DNA from: Brevundimonas vesicularis NBRC 12165
Lineage (GTDB): Bacteria; Pseudomonadota; Alphaproteobacteria; Caulobacterales; Caulobacteraceae
DNA: 64,000 nt
Assembly: GCF_001592205.1 (NCBI RefSeq)
Contig: NZ_BCWM01000006.1
Location: 1-64,000, forward strand
Direction of reading: 5' to 3'
Shown here: positions 18,178 through 26,838 of the stretch, piece after piece
How positions within the stretch are numbered: position 1 is the first letter of the stretch
Layout: each line of letters begins with the position of its first letter
Translations under genes and position numbers: made by a program
Notes under the pieces: generated by a model
The model's database searches: none
Seen by the model: only the letters and a program-made list of their open reading frames with translations
What the model was told of the DNA's origin: nothing

Positions 18178-19068
18178 CTATTCCTCATCCAAGGATCGTC
18201 GACGTCGCAAGCCATCCGCCAACGATCGTTCCATGTCGTCCTTTTGCGACGCAAAGTTTGCGGCATTGGCGTCGCTATCATAGAGGGCGCTCAGATAGCT
18301 GTGATCCCATTCGGTCATGCCATGAAGTGCGGCGCCGGGCGCAAAAAGATTGAGCACGGTATCGTGCGCCGTAAAATCTGCTTGAGGGTCAATCTGCGCC
18401 AGAGCGACCATCGCGATGTAGTCGGCCAAGCTTGACGCGGGTATCTGGGCTGTCTGCGTGACATCGATGACGATGATCACCCACGCCATGTCGTAGCGTA
18501 CGTTCGCACGCAGTCGCGTAACGACACGGTCTGCAACCACTGGCGGGACTTCCCCATCCAATGCGATTGCAAGCTTGCCGGTATCATCACTGACCGGCAT
18601 CGCCACATGCCACCAACGAACAGCCGCATCGGAATTTTGAAAGCGGCGCAGCGCCGACCGGCCCAAATCCGTTCCGCTATCGCCCGGATGGAAGGTTCGA
18701 AAATCATCTCGAACCAATCCCTGCGCTGTAAGGTCAGCGGCGTCCGTCGCGACAATGATGATATTCGCGCGACACGCCCCATCACCGACGCGAACGCGCA
18801 GCGATCTCGCTTCGTCTCGAACGCGATCTGAGATGATCGACGACAAGCCCCGTTCAAGATTGACCACAGCGGGGCAGATCGCCTGGTTCCAGCGCGCGAG
18901 CGTCGCCTGCGGAAACGGCGCCGAAACGGCGGCGACGAATGCCTTGGCCTGCGTCTCAACAGGCGTGCTCTGCACTACGATATCGGGCAGAACGACCGGG
19001 GAGGGATCTGACGATGACTGGGGAAGGACCAACGCCGCGGCAGCAGCCAAAGTCACCAGACTAGTCAT
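18178..19068 (-). CDS. Secreted protein of unknown function between tig and clpP
   Basis: 296 aa. An N-terminal signal peptide (MTSLVTLAAAAALVLPQSSS) indicates export. The mature part has two cysteines (AICPAVVNLE and DGACRANIII) that could pair, and repeated short motifs on metal-free, beta/alpha-looking segments (RANIIIVATDAADL, MAWVIIVIDVTQT). The start is set at ATG 19068 because GGGGGA is 6 bp upstream; a TTG 6 bp earlier is less likely. Codon use is somewhat less GC-biased than its neighbours. I do not recognise the family by function. Confidence 0.75.
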   Translation of the reverse strand: MTSLVTLAAAAALVLPQSSSDPSPVVLPDIVVQSTPVETQAKAFVAAVSAPFPQATLARWNQAICPAVVNLERGLSSIISDRVRDEARSLRVRVGDGACRANIIIVATDAADLTAQGLVRDDFRTFHPGDSGTDLGRSALRRFQNSDAAVRWWHVAMPVSDDTGKLAIALDGEVPPVVADRVVTRLRANVRYDMAWVIIVIDVTQTAQIPASSLADYIAMVALAQIDPQADFTAHDTVLNLFAPGAALHGMTEWDHSYLSALYDSDANAANFASQKDDMERSLADGLRRRRSLDEE

Positions 19069-19089
19069 CGCCAATCCCCCTGAAAACGA

Positions 19090-20433
19090 TCAGCCTTCGT
19101 CGTCTTCCTTCAGCAGCTCTTCCTTCGTGATCGGCTTGTCGGTCACGTCGGCGACGCCCACGATCAGGTCGACGACCTTCTCTTCATAGATGGGCGCGCG
19201 CATCTGGGCGGCGGCGTTGGGGTTCTGGCGGTAGAAGTTCAGGACGGCCTGTTCCTGGCCCGGATAGTTGCGGGCTTCCTGTAGGATGGCGGCGTTCAGT
19301 TCCTGGTCGGTGACCTGGACGTTGTTGGCGCGACCGATTTCGGCCAGCACCAGGCCCAGACGCACACGGCGTTCGGCGATCTTGCGGTATTCAGCCTTCA
19401 GATCTTCGTCCGACTTGGCGGCGTCTTCTTCCGGCAGACGACCAGCGGTCTTGTCAGCCTCGACCTGCTGCCAGATGCCGTCGAACTCGGCGTCCACCAT
19501 CTTCGGCGGCAACGGGAAGTCGTGGGCCTCATCCAGCTGGTCCAGCAGGGCGCGCTTCAGCTTGAAACGGGCCGCGCCGGCGTACTGCTGGTCCAGGTTG
19601 GACTTCAGCAGTTCCTTCAGCTTGTCCAGCGACTCCAGACCGATGCGGGTGGCGAAATCGTCGTCGATCTTGGATTCGGCTTCCGCCTTGATGGCCTTCA
19701 CCTTGATGTCGAAGGTGGCCTTCTTTCCGGCCAGATGAGCGGCTTGATAGTTCTCGGGGAAGGTGACTTCGATGGTCTTCTCTTCGCCGACCTTGGCGCC
19801 CGTCAGTTGCTCTTCGAAACCGGGGATGAAGCGGCCCGAGCCGATCACCAGGTCCGCGTCCTCGGCGGCGCCGCCTTCGAAGGGCTCGCCGTCCAGCTTG
19901 CCCAGGAAGTCGATCGTCAGCTGGTCGCCCTCGGCGGCCTTGACGGTCTTGCCCTTCTTGTCTTCGTAGGTCTTGGCCTGACCGGCCAGTTCCGTCAGGG
20001 CCTCGTCCAGATCGGCGTCCGACGCTTCGTAGGTCGGGCGCTCCAGCTTCAGGGTCTTGGGATCGACCGGCTCGAAGTCCGGCATGATTTCCAGCGACAT
20101 TTCATAGGCCAGGTCTTCCTGACCGGCGATGACCTTGTCCATGTCCGAGGTCAGCTTCATCTCGGCCGGCGCGGCGGGACGGATCTTGGCCTCGTCGAGC
20201 GCCTTCTGGCTGGTTTCGTTCAGCTCGGCGTTGATGATCTCGCCCATGAACTCACGGCCGAAGGTCTTCTTGACGTGGGCGACCGGCACCTTGCCCGGAC
20301 GGAAGCCCTTCAGCTTCACTTGCGGGGCGACTTCCTTGACGCGGGCTTCGAGCTTTTCGTTCAGCTCCGCGACGGGAATGGTGACCGCGATCACGCGGCT
20401 GAGGCCTTCGTTCGACTTTTCGACGACTTGCAT
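19090..20433 (-). CDS. tig: Trigger factor (ribosome-associated chaperone / PPIase)
   Basis: 447 aa. The N-terminal ribosome-binding domain carries the signature GFRPGKVP ([19 protein letters not shown]), the central part is an FKBP-type PPIase domain ([20 protein letters not shown]), and the C-terminus is helical, ending in an acidic tail. It binds at the ribosome tunnel exit. Start ATG 20433 ([13 protein letters not shown]) matches family N-termini; an upstream extension is not expected. The tig-clpP-clpX neighbourhood is conserved but here interrupted by a secreted unknown. Confidence 0.96.
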   Translation of the reverse strand: MQVVEKSNEGLSRVIAVTIPVAELNEKLEARVKEVAPQVKLKGFRPGKVPVAHVKKTFGREFMGEIINAELNETSQKALDEAKIRPAAPAEMKLTSDMDKVIAGQEDLAYEMSLEIMPDFEPVDPKTLKLERPTYEASDADLDEALTELAGQAKTYEDKKGKTVKAAEGDQLTIDFLGKLDGEPFEGGAAEDADLVIGSGRFIPGFEEQLTGAKVGEEKTIEVTFPENYQAAHLAGKKATFDIKVKAIKAEAESKIDDDFATRIGLESLDKLKELLKSNLDQQYAGAARFKLKRALLDQLDEAHDFPLPPKMVDAEFDGIWQQVEADKTAGRLPEEDAAKSDEDLKAEYRKIAERRVRLGLVLAEIGRANNVQVTDQELNAAILQEARNYPGQEQAVLNFYRQNPNAAAQMRAPIYEEKVVDLIVGVADVTDKPITKEELLKEDDEG

Positions 20434-20624
20434 GGTCGGGATTCTGACGCTCTGGGGCGCATGAGCCATCGAGACGGCCGGCGCGGAATGGATAAAGCAA
20501 GAAGGCCGCCCCGTGTGGAGCGGCGCCTCGAAGCCCGCCCTTATGTCGAGAAGGGCCCGAAAGGTCAACGCGGGCGTAGTCAGAGCCGGTGGTTTCGCGG
20601 CCTTTGCGTGGCTATGTTGACCAA

Positions 20625-21326
20625 ATGAGCCAACCCGCCTCCCCCATCGGCGTCTTCGTCACGCCCGTCACCCCGCTTCAACAGAACTGCACGACCGTCT
20701 GGTGCACCGCCACCAACAAGGCCGCCGTGATCGATCCTGGCGGTTCGGTCGATGCAGTCCTGGGCGAGGTCACGCGGCGCGGCCTGACGCTGGATCGGAT
20801 CTGGATCACCCACGGCCATCTGGATCACGCGGGCGGCGCAGCAGAAATGCAGGAAAAGACCGGCGCCCAGATCACCGGCCCTCAGAAGGCCGACCAGTTC
20901 TGGATCGACCGAATCGTGGAAAGCGGCCGGATGTACGGCCTGCCTGACGCCCGCCCCTTCACGCCCGACCGCTGGCTGGAAGATGGCGACACGGTATCGC
21001 TGGGGAAAACGACCTGGGACGTGCGCCATTGCCCCGGCCATACCCCCGGGCACGTCATCTTCTTCAATCGTGCGGCGCGATTCGCTCAGGTGGGCGACGT
21101 TCTGTTCAAGGGTTCGGTCGGCCGCACCGACTTCCCTATGAGCGACCCGCCCGCCCTGATCCGCTCCGTGATCGAAAAGCTCTGGCCGCTGGGCGACGAC
21201 GTCACCTTTGTGCCGGGCCACGGGCCGATCTCCACCTTTGGTGAAGAGCGACGGACCAATCCGTTCGTGTCTGACGCCGCAATGCGACAGGCCCCGATCC
21301 AGCGTGAGCCGTCGGGGCCTGCCTGA
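20625..21326 (+). CDS. MBL-fold metallo-hydrolase (glyoxalase II-like)
   Basis: 233 aa. Metal-binding motif THGHLDH (His63, His65, Asp67, His68) plus downstream [11 protein letters not shown] (His) and FVPGHGPIS (His) define the metallo-beta-lactamase fold. The layout with AVIDPGG and [14 protein letters not shown] is that of small glyoxalase II-like hydrolases (YcbL type). It probably hydrolyses a thioester such as a glutathione adduct. Start ATG 20625 chosen at [17 protein letters not shown]. Divergent from tig. Confidence 0.9.
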   Translation: MSQPASPIGVFVTPVTPLQQNCTTVWCTATNKAAVIDPGGSVDAVLGEVTRRGLTLDRIWITHGHLDHAGGAAEMQEKTGAQITGPQKADQFWIDRIVESGRMYGLPDARPFTPDRWLEDGDTVSLGKTTWDVRHCPGHTPGHVIFFNRAARFAQVGDVLFKGSVGRTDFPMSDPPALIRSVIEKLWPLGDDVTFVPGHGPISTFGEERRTNPFVSDAAMRQAPIQREPSGPA

Positions 21327-21344
21327 GCCTGCTGATCGTGTGGC

Positions 21345-21638
21345 TTATCGGCGCAGGATCATCCCGATGATGACGCCGATGCCCAGTGCATAGAGCGTGG
21401 CCTTCATCGGATTGTCCTGAATGTCTTCCTGCACGCGATGAACGCGTCCGGAAATCCTCTCACGCACCAGGCCCGCATCTTCTCTGACGGCCTGACGGAC
21501 TGAAGTGGTCTTGCCAAAGCTGCGGCCCTCACCTTGGGCAAGAATTGCGTCGGCCTGTCGGTCCAGACGTTGGGTCAGATCATCGTCCTCCAGGACGATG
21601 TGGTCGGGTGATGTCGCGCTTATCGGGGTGTTGGTCAT
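21345..21638 (-). CDS. ElaB/YqjD-like (DUF883-type) membrane-anchored protein
   Basis: 97 aa. The N-terminal two thirds is charged and helical (VRQAVREDAGLVRERISGRV), and the C-terminus is a single membrane anchor with a Gly-rich motif, ALGIGVIIGMILRR. That tail-anchored layout is shared with E. coli ElaB/YqjD, small stationary-phase inner-membrane proteins reported to bind ribosomes. Start ATG 21638 has GGAGATCGAGATG just upstream. Family assignment is by pattern, not by alignment. Confidence 0.7.
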   Translation of the reverse strand: MTNTPISATSPDHIVLEDDDLTQRLDRQADAILAQGEGRSFGKTTSVRQAVREDAGLVRERISGRVHRVQEDIQDNPMKATLYALGIGVIIGMILRR

Positions 21639-21741
21639 CTCGATCTCCGTGGTTCGCTGAACAAACCGGTGTTGCGACCCATGGTTCCTTTTTGAACGCG
21701 GGCGATCAGGGTGCGTTGGTTGATCGCACAAGGAGCCGCTC

Positions 21742-21903
21742 ATGACCTATATCGAACCCACTCCGACCACGCCGCAACCCGAGATCCAGCCTGAGCCGAC
21801 GCAGCAGCCGGAAATACAGCCTTCAGACACGCCCGATGAAGTTCCCCCGATGGAACCGGATGGTGGCGGCGAAGGTGATTCGCGGCCTTACGGCGCTGGG
21901 TAA
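21742..21903 (+). CDS. Small Pro/Gln/Glu-rich protein, 53 aa
   Basis: A 53-codon ORF starting MTYIEPTPTTPQPEIQPEP and ending GDSRPYGAG, with an AAGGAG Shine-Dalgarno 7 bp before the ATG. It contains a QPEIQP repeat and is acidic and presumably unstructured. Function unknown. Convincing mainly because of the ribosome site and the neighbouring small stress-type genes. Confidence 0.55.
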   Translation: MTYIEPTPTTPQPEIQPEPTQQPEIQPSDTPDEVPPMEPDGGGEGDSRPYGAG

Positions 21904-22019
21904 AGTCAAACTCACGAGCCCTTGAGGATCGCGACAGTAAAACGGAGTTCCCGACGGAACCGTCACCGAGTCACTGGGTTCACTTCAGCAAGCGCAACGG
22001 CAGCACTGAAAGGAACACG

Positions 22020-22241
22020 ATGGACAGCCAACCCACACGCCCCTCCGGCGTTTCCAAGCGAGGTTTCGCCTCCATGGATCCCGAACGTCAGCGCGAAATC
22101 GCGCGCAAAGGGGGCGCAAGCGTCCCCAGCGAAAAACGCAGCTTCTCCCAGGACCGCAGCCTCGCCGCACAGGCGGGCCGCAAGGGTGGAGAAGCGTCGC
22201 ACGGAACCAAGAAAGACGCGGACGCCGCCGACGGGCAGTAG
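22020..22241 (+). CDS. KGG-motif general stress protein (YciG/GsiB-like)
   Basis: 73 aa hydrophilic protein with the tandem signature of the KGG family: RGFASMDPERQREIARKGG, then RSLAAQAGRKGGEAS. KGG proteins (E. coli YciG, Bacillus GsiB, fungal con-10) are small, disordered and stress-induced. It is followed 21 bp later by a strong terminator. Start ATG 22020 after AAAGGAACACG. Confidence 0.85.
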   Translation: MDSQPTRPSGVSKRGFASMDPERQREIARKGGASVPSEKRSFSQDRSLAAQAGRKGGEASHGTKKDADAADGQ

Positions 22242-22262
22242 TCGGCGGAACTCGATACAAAC

Positions 22263-22297
22263 AAGGGCGGCCCATCGATCGATGCGCCGCCCTTTTT
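22263..22297 (+). terminator. Intrinsic terminator of the KGG gene
   Basis: 9-bp stem (22263-22271 with 22286-22294) ending in TTTTT. It lies between the KGG gene and the convergent egtB-egtD gene. Confidence 0.85.
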
Positions 22298-22325
22298 ATT
22301 GCCCGCGATCAGCCGCGCATTCGGC

Positions 22326-24485
22326 TCAGGCGCGCAGGACCGCCAAGGCGACGCTCGGCGCCGGAGAGGTGTCGATGCGGACAACCGTCCAGCCGGAGGC
22401 GGCCGCCATGGCTTGGATCGATTCAGGCGTGAACTTGCGCGAGCTTTCGGTGTGGATCGTCTCGCCGGTCATGAAGCGGAATGTCCGATCTCCCACGTGC
22501 GCGGTCGTCGGCGCAATCGCCTGCAGATGCATTTCCATTCGCGAGGCGTCCGGGTTCCACACGGCGCGGTGAACAAAGGCGTCCACATCGAAATCAGCAT
22601 CCAACTCGTGATTGGCGCGGATCAGAACATTGCGATTGAAGGCCGCCGTGACGCCCTGGCTGTCGTCATAGGCGGCGACCAGGATCGCAGGATCTTTGAC
22701 CAGATCGACGCCCAGAATGAACAACGCCCCCTCGCCCAGCATCCGACGCGCCGCCGCCAGGAATTGCTCGGCCTCTTCCGGTTGCAGATTGCCGATGGTC
22801 GAGCCGGGGAAGAAGCCGATCCGTCGCCCCGACGGAAGATCGTCGGGCAGCGGGGCCAGATGTTCGAAGTCGCCCAGAACCGGCTGCACGCGCAGGTTTG
22901 GATAATCAGCACGGACGCGAATGGCGGCGTCCATCAGAGCACTCTCGCTGATGTCGAGCGGAACGTAGGCGCCGAGGTCGGTGGCGGCGTCCAACAAAAT
23001 CCGCGTCTTCTCGCTGGCGCCGGATCCGAATTCGACCAGCACCGCGTCGGGGCCAAAGTCGGCCGTCAACTCTGCTGCGCGATCGCGCAACAGCGCCATT
23101 TCCTGCCGGGTCGGATAGTATTCGGGCAGCACGGTGATGTCTTCGAACAGACGTGACCCGTCCGCGTCATAGAACCACTTCGGCGGCACGGCCTTTTGCG
23201 CACGCGACAGCCCTTCGATCATATCCTTTCGAAAGGCGGCGGTTTGGGCGTCGTCCGCTGCGGCGTCTCGCGCCACGGTCCGATCTTCAGCCAGTCTCAA
23301 ACCCATGAAGGCCCACCTCTGTTGGGGATAGAAGAAGTTGCGATAGGTGATGCGGTCATGGCCCGGCGGCGTGGCGAAAGATCCGCCCCGCAGCACCATC
23401 TGATTGGCCATGAACTTGCCGTTGTACTCGGCGGCGGTGCCCGGCGTCGGCTGAAAACCGGGATAGGGCGCATAGGCACTGGACGTCCACTGCCACACTT
23501 CGCCAGCCAGGTTCGAGAACGCATCAGGCGAAGAGGCGGCGGCATGTTCCCATTCCGCCTCGGACGGCAGCCGCTTGCCGGCCCAACGGGCATAGGCGTC
23601 GGCCTCGTAAAAGCTGATGTGGCGAACCGGAGCGGCAGGATCGACAATTGTACGCCCCGTCAGACCCATCACGGTCCAGGCGCCATTAGCCAAACGCCAA
23701 TACAGCGGCGCGGTCCAGCCCTCAGCCTTGACCGTCGCCCAGCCGTCCGACAGCCACAGGTCGGAACGCGAATAGCCGCCATCCTGGATGAAGGCGATCC
23801 AGTCCCCGTTCGTCACCAGATCCGCAGCCAGAGCGAACGGCTCCAGCCACACACGGTGCGCCGGCCCCTCATTGTCGAAGGCGAAGCCCGATTGGTCGTG
23901 GCCGATCGTCACCAGACCGCCGTCGAACGCCACCGTTCCACCGCGCGTGATCTGGAGCGTCTCGGCTCTGGGCTCGATCTCATAGGCGGCGGGGTCGAGC
24001 GGAGAGCGCGACATCAGGTTCAGCATATCCATCAGGAAAAGCTCCTGATGCTGCTGGTCGTGGTGCAGCCCCAGCTCGAACAGATAGCGTTGATGGCCGC
24101 TGGTCTCGCCCTGCGCCAACCAGGCGACCATGCGGCGGTCGATCTCTCGGCGATAGGCCAGGACCTCATCGACGGAGGGGCGAGTCATCAGCCCGCGCTG
24201 GTCCCGCCTGACCCGCTCGCCCAAGGCCTCATAGTAGGAGTTGAACAGCTGCTGAAAACGCGGATCGACAGGCTGGTATTCAGGATCGGACGACAGGATC
24301 ATCGCCTCGAAAAACCAGCTGGTGTGCGCCAGATGCCATTTCCCTGGGCTGCAATCCGCCATCGACTGAGCTGACAGATCCTCGGCAGACAAACCTTCAA
24401 CCAAAGCGATCATGCGCGCGCGAACAGACTTGAACCGCGCCACGTCTGACGCAACCCGCGGGTCGGGCTCGGAGCGCGCATTCAT
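22326..24485 (-). CDS. EgtB-EgtD fusion: ergothioneine biosynthesis sulfoxide synthase + histidine N-methyltransferase
   Basis: 719 aa in one frame. Residues 1-400 are EgtB: a DinB-like helical part with GKWHLAHTSWFFE and the iron motif HDQQHQE (HxxxHxE), followed by an FGE-sulfatase domain (LPSEAEWEHAA, GEVWQWTSSAYAPYPGF, LRGGSFATPPGH). Residues about 405-719 are EgtD: PKWFYDADGSRLFEDITVLP, SAM-site EFGSGASEKTRILL and GFFPGSTIGNLQPEEA. Together they would trimethylate histidine and add the cysteine sulfur as a sulfoxide. The start is set at ATG 24485; a GTG at 24584, 3 bp after the acyl-CoA dehydrogenase stop, would add 33 residues. The domain order is opposite to fungal Egt1. Confidence 0.92.
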   Translation of the reverse strand: MNARSEPDPRVASDVARFKSVRARMIALVEGLSAEDLSAQSMADCSPGKWHLAHTSWFFEAMILSSDPEYQPVDPRFQQLFNSYYEALGERVRRDQRGLMTRPSVDEVLAYRREIDRRMVAWLAQGETSGHQRYLFELGLHHDQQHQELFLMDMLNLMSRSPLDPAAYEIEPRAETLQITRGGTVAFDGGLVTIGHDQSGFAFDNEGPAHRVWLEPFALAADLVTNGDWIAFIQDGGYSRSDLWLSDGWATVKAEGWTAPLYWRLANGAWTVMGLTGRTIVDPAAPVRHISFYEADAYARWAGKRLPSEAEWEHAAASSPDAFSNLAGEVWQWTSSAYAPYPGFQPTPGTAAEYNGKFMANQMVLRGGSFATPPGHDRITYRNFFYPQQRWAFMGLRLAEDRTVARDAAADDAQTAAFRKDMIEGLSRAQKAVPPKWFYDADGSRLFEDITVLPEYYPTRQEMALLRDRAAELTADFGPDAVLVEFGSGASEKTRILLDAATDLGAYVPLDISESALMDAAIRVRADYPNLRVQPVLGDFEHLAPLPDDLPSGRRIGFFPGSTIGNLQPEEAEQFLAAARRMLGEGALFILGVDLVKDPAILVAAYDDSQGVTAAFNRNVLIRANHELDADFDVDAFVHRAVWNPDASRMEMHLQAIAPTTAHVGDRTFRFMTGETIHTESSRKFTPESIQAMAAASGWTVVRIDTSPAPSVALAVLRA

Positions 24486-24587
24486 GTCAGCTGTCCCGTC
24501 CGACACCAGCCCCAGCGCCTTGTCAGTGCCGAACAAACGCACCAACAAGGCCAAGGTTCCCAAGCACTTGGCGTTCGGGATCACGCA

Positions 24588-25814
24588 TCAGCGCATCGGG
24601 CGGCCGCCATGTTTGGCGTATTCCAACCGCGCGATGGTGCGATTATGGACCTCGTCCGGGCCGTCGGCAATGCGCAAGGTGCGAACACCCGCGTAAAGCT
24701 CGGCCAGAGGCGTGTCGCCTGACACACCGGCGCCGCCGAACGCCTGAATGGCGTCGTCGATGATCCGCAAGGCCATCTTCGGCGCGGCGACTTTGATCTG
24801 GGCGATCTCGGAACGCGCGTTCTTGGCTCCCGCCTGATCCATCATCCAGGCGGCCTTCAGCACCAGCAGGCGGCACATCTCGATGTTGGTGCGCGCCTCC
24901 GCGACGCGCTGTTCCCAGACCGAATGCTCGGCCAACTGCTTCTTGAACGCCGTTCTGTTCAACAGCCGCGTCACCATCAGTTCTAGCGCCCGCTCGGCCG
25001 CACCGATCGTGCGCATGCAGTGGTGAATACGGCCCGGGCCAAGCCGCCCCTGAGCGATCTCGAAGCCCCTGCCCTCGCCGGCGATCAGGTTCTCGACCGG
25101 CACGCGGACATTTTCCAGCACGACCTCGGCGTGGCCGATCGGCTTTTCGTCATAGCCGAACACCGACAGCATCCGCTCGACGCGGAAGCCAGGCGTGTCG
25201 GCGGGCACGATGATCTGCGACTGCTGGGCGTGGGATGCGGCGTCCGGATCCGTCTTGCCCATGACGATGGTCACGGCCAGATTCGGATGGCCCATATTGG
25301 TCGACCACCACTTGCGGCCGTTAATGACATAGTGTTCGCCGTCCCGCTCAATCCGGGTCTGGATGTTGGTGGCGTCGGATGAGGCGACCTCAGGCTCGGT
25401 CATCAGGAAGGCCGAACGGATTTCGCCGGCCATCAGGGGCTTCAGCCAGCGCGCCTGCTGTTCGGCGTTCCCGTACATATGGAGCACCTCCATATTGCCG
25501 GTGTCGGGGGCGTTGCAGTTGAACACCTCGGCCGACCACAGATGCCGCCCCATCAACTCGGCCAGCGGCGCGTATTCCAGATTGGTCAGACCCGCCCCCC
25601 CATTCTCACCTTCATGGGCGCCGGGCAGGAACATGTTCCACAGCCCGGCCTCTTTCGCGGCCGCCTTCATCGTCTCCATGACCGGCGGCTGACGGTTCGA
25701 ATCCTCGCGCACCTGGGCGAAATATTCGGCTTCGCGCGGGATGACCTGCTCGTCCAGGAAGCGACGGACGCGGGCGTGCCAATCCAGGGCGCGGTCGGAA
25801 TGTTTGAAGTCCAT
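24588..25814 (-). CDS. Acyl-CoA dehydrogenase (ACAD10/11-like)
   Basis: 408 aa. Flavoprotein fold: [18 protein letters not shown] (FAD/substrate site), [15 protein letters not shown], then the C-terminal helical domain ending [40 protein letters not shown], the typical end of the family. It oxidises an acyl-CoA at alpha-beta; substrate length unknown. Start ATG 25814 after AGAGGAAA. It is just upstream of the egtB-egtD fusion on the same strand, but no metabolic link is implied. Confidence 0.93.
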   Translation of the reverse strand: MDFKHSDRALDWHARVRRFLDEQVIPREAEYFAQVREDSNRQPPVMETMKAAAKEAGLWNMFLPGAHEGENGGAGLTNLEYAPLAELMGRHLWSAEVFNCNAPDTGNMEVLHMYGNAEQQARWLKPLMAGEIRSAFLMTEPEVASSDATNIQTRIERDGEHYVINGRKWWSTNMGHPNLAVTIVMGKTDPDAASHAQQSQIIVPADTPGFRVERMLSVFGYDEKPIGHAEVVLENVRVPVENLIAGEGRGFEIAQGRLGPGRIHHCMRTIGAAERALELMVTRLLNRTAFKKQLAEHSVWEQRVAEARTNIEMCRLLVLKAAWMMDQAGAKNARSEIAQIKVAAPKMALRIIDDAIQAFGGAGVSGDTPLAELYAGVRTLRIADGPDEVHNRTIARLEYAKHGGRPMR

Positions 25815-25859
25815 GTCGTTTCCTCTTTCCCGTTCGCGCCTCTGCCGGACGCTCGATAC

Positions 25860-25894
25860 GAAAACGGCGCGGCCCCTGGTCGGGAGCCGCGCCG
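25860..25894 (-). terminator. Terminator between SCP2 gene and acyl-CoA dehydrogenase gene
   Basis: 9-bp GC stem (25865-25873 with 25886-25894), read on the minus strand into GTTTTCG. It separates the SCP2 transcript from the downstream dehydrogenase. Confidence 0.7.
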
Positions 25895-25919
25895 CCATAA
25901 CTGGTTGTTCAGACCGGCA

Positions 25920-26225
25920 TCAGCGCTTCAGCAGCGGAGCCAGCTTCTGGGCGATCATCATGTCGCCGGCGATTTTCAGCTTGCCCTGCATGAAGGCCAT
26001 CATCGGGTCCAGCTTGCCTTCCGACAGGGCCATGAAGTCATCCCACTTCATCGAGACGGTGGCGTCGGCGGGCTTGTCCTCGTTCGTCACCGTGTTCGGC
26101 GTGGAGGCGCCGTCGATGTAGATCTTGCCCTCGTCGCCGAGGTCGAGCTTGACGGTCTTGCCGAGGCCGGAGTTGTCGCCGACGGCGCCGCGGATGTGTT
26201 CGGTGACTTGTGCGAGGTCGGGCAT
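25920..26225 (-). CDS. SCP2 sterol-binding domain protein
   Basis: 101 aa, a stand-alone SCP2 fold: KTVKLDLGDEGKIYIDG, ATVSMKWDDFMALSEGKLDPMMAFMQGKLKIAGDM. Such proteins bind hydrophobic ligands (fatty acyl-CoA, sterol-like lipids). The adjoining acyl-CoA dehydrogenase suggests a lipid-carrier role. Start ATG 26225 with GGGAGACGCC upstream. Cytoplasmic. Confidence 0.92.
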   Translation of the reverse strand: MPDLAQVTEHIRGAVGDNSGLGKTVKLDLGDEGKIYIDGASTPNTVTNEDKPADATVSMKWDDFMALSEGKLDPMMAFMQGKLKIAGDMMIAQKLAPLLKR

Positions 26226-26310
26226 TGGGGGCGTCTCCCTGTTGGACGTTGTGAACTACGGGTTAGCCCGCATCGGCGGGGGCGCCAAGATCACGTCGGG
26301 GAAAGCTCGG

Positions 26311-26421
26311 TCACTTCTCGTCAGCGGATCTGGAATACAGGCTGGCTGCGCCTAGCGCGACCATGAAGAAGGCGAACGCCGTCACGATAGCGGCGACGAA
26401 GGGAACAGCGGATTGCGGCAT
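26311..26421 (-). CDS. Small single-span membrane protein, 36 aa
   Basis: A 36-aa ORF, MPQSAVPFVAAIVTAFAFFM followed by VALGAASLYSRSADEK. One hydrophobic span of about 22 residues and a short charged tail. The AGGAGA ribosome site is correctly spaced before the ATG. Function unknown. Confidence 0.55.
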   Translation of the reverse strand: MPQSAVPFVAAIVTAFAFFMVALGAASLYSRSADEK

Positions 26422-26487
26422 TGGAAATCTCCTCTGCCGCCGTTCTGAGCCCTATCGCGCCAGCGCGCCTTGATCAGGATCAAACCC

Positions 26488-26766
26488 TTATTTGTCGGGA
26501 TCGCCGTCGCGGAATCGCCACTTCATCACCAGCACGCCGGACGCCATCACCAGGGCGCATGCGTTGGCGACCGTAACAGGCCAGGCCTGCGTCATGACGC
26601 CATAGACGACCCACAGCACGAAGCAGGTCACCGTCAGGGAGTAGGTCTTCAAGCTGACCGACGACGCGTCGCGCTCCTTCCAAATCTTGACCGCCTGAGG
26701 CGCGAAGCTGGTGATCGAGCAGATCGCAGCCGCTGAGCCGACGATATTGGCGATCAGGTCGCTCAT
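26488..26766 (-). CDS. SemiSWEET-type transporter (PQ-loop, MtN3/saliva family)
   Basis: 92 aa with three membrane spans: ANIVGSAAAICSITSF, SLTVTCFVLWVVYGVMT and VANACALVMASGVLVMKW. The PQ motif is in SFAPQAVKIWK. SemiSWEETs dimerise to form a sugar channel. Sugar specificity is unknown. Confidence 0.88.
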   Translation of the reverse strand: MSDLIANIVGSAAAICSITSFAPQAVKIWKERDASSVSLKTYSLTVTCFVLWVVYGVMTQAWPVTVANACALVMASGVLVMKWRFRDGDPDK

Positions 26767-26838
26767 GCCGTAATCGTCGACATGACGTTGAGGCTAAATC
26801 TGCACATGCCGCACTCTCAGCGGCCGCCCCAGTGAATG

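Noticed and set aside
19522-20628. 368-codon plus-strand frame
   Set aside because: Antisense shadow of tig; no motif and runs over the divergent promoter.
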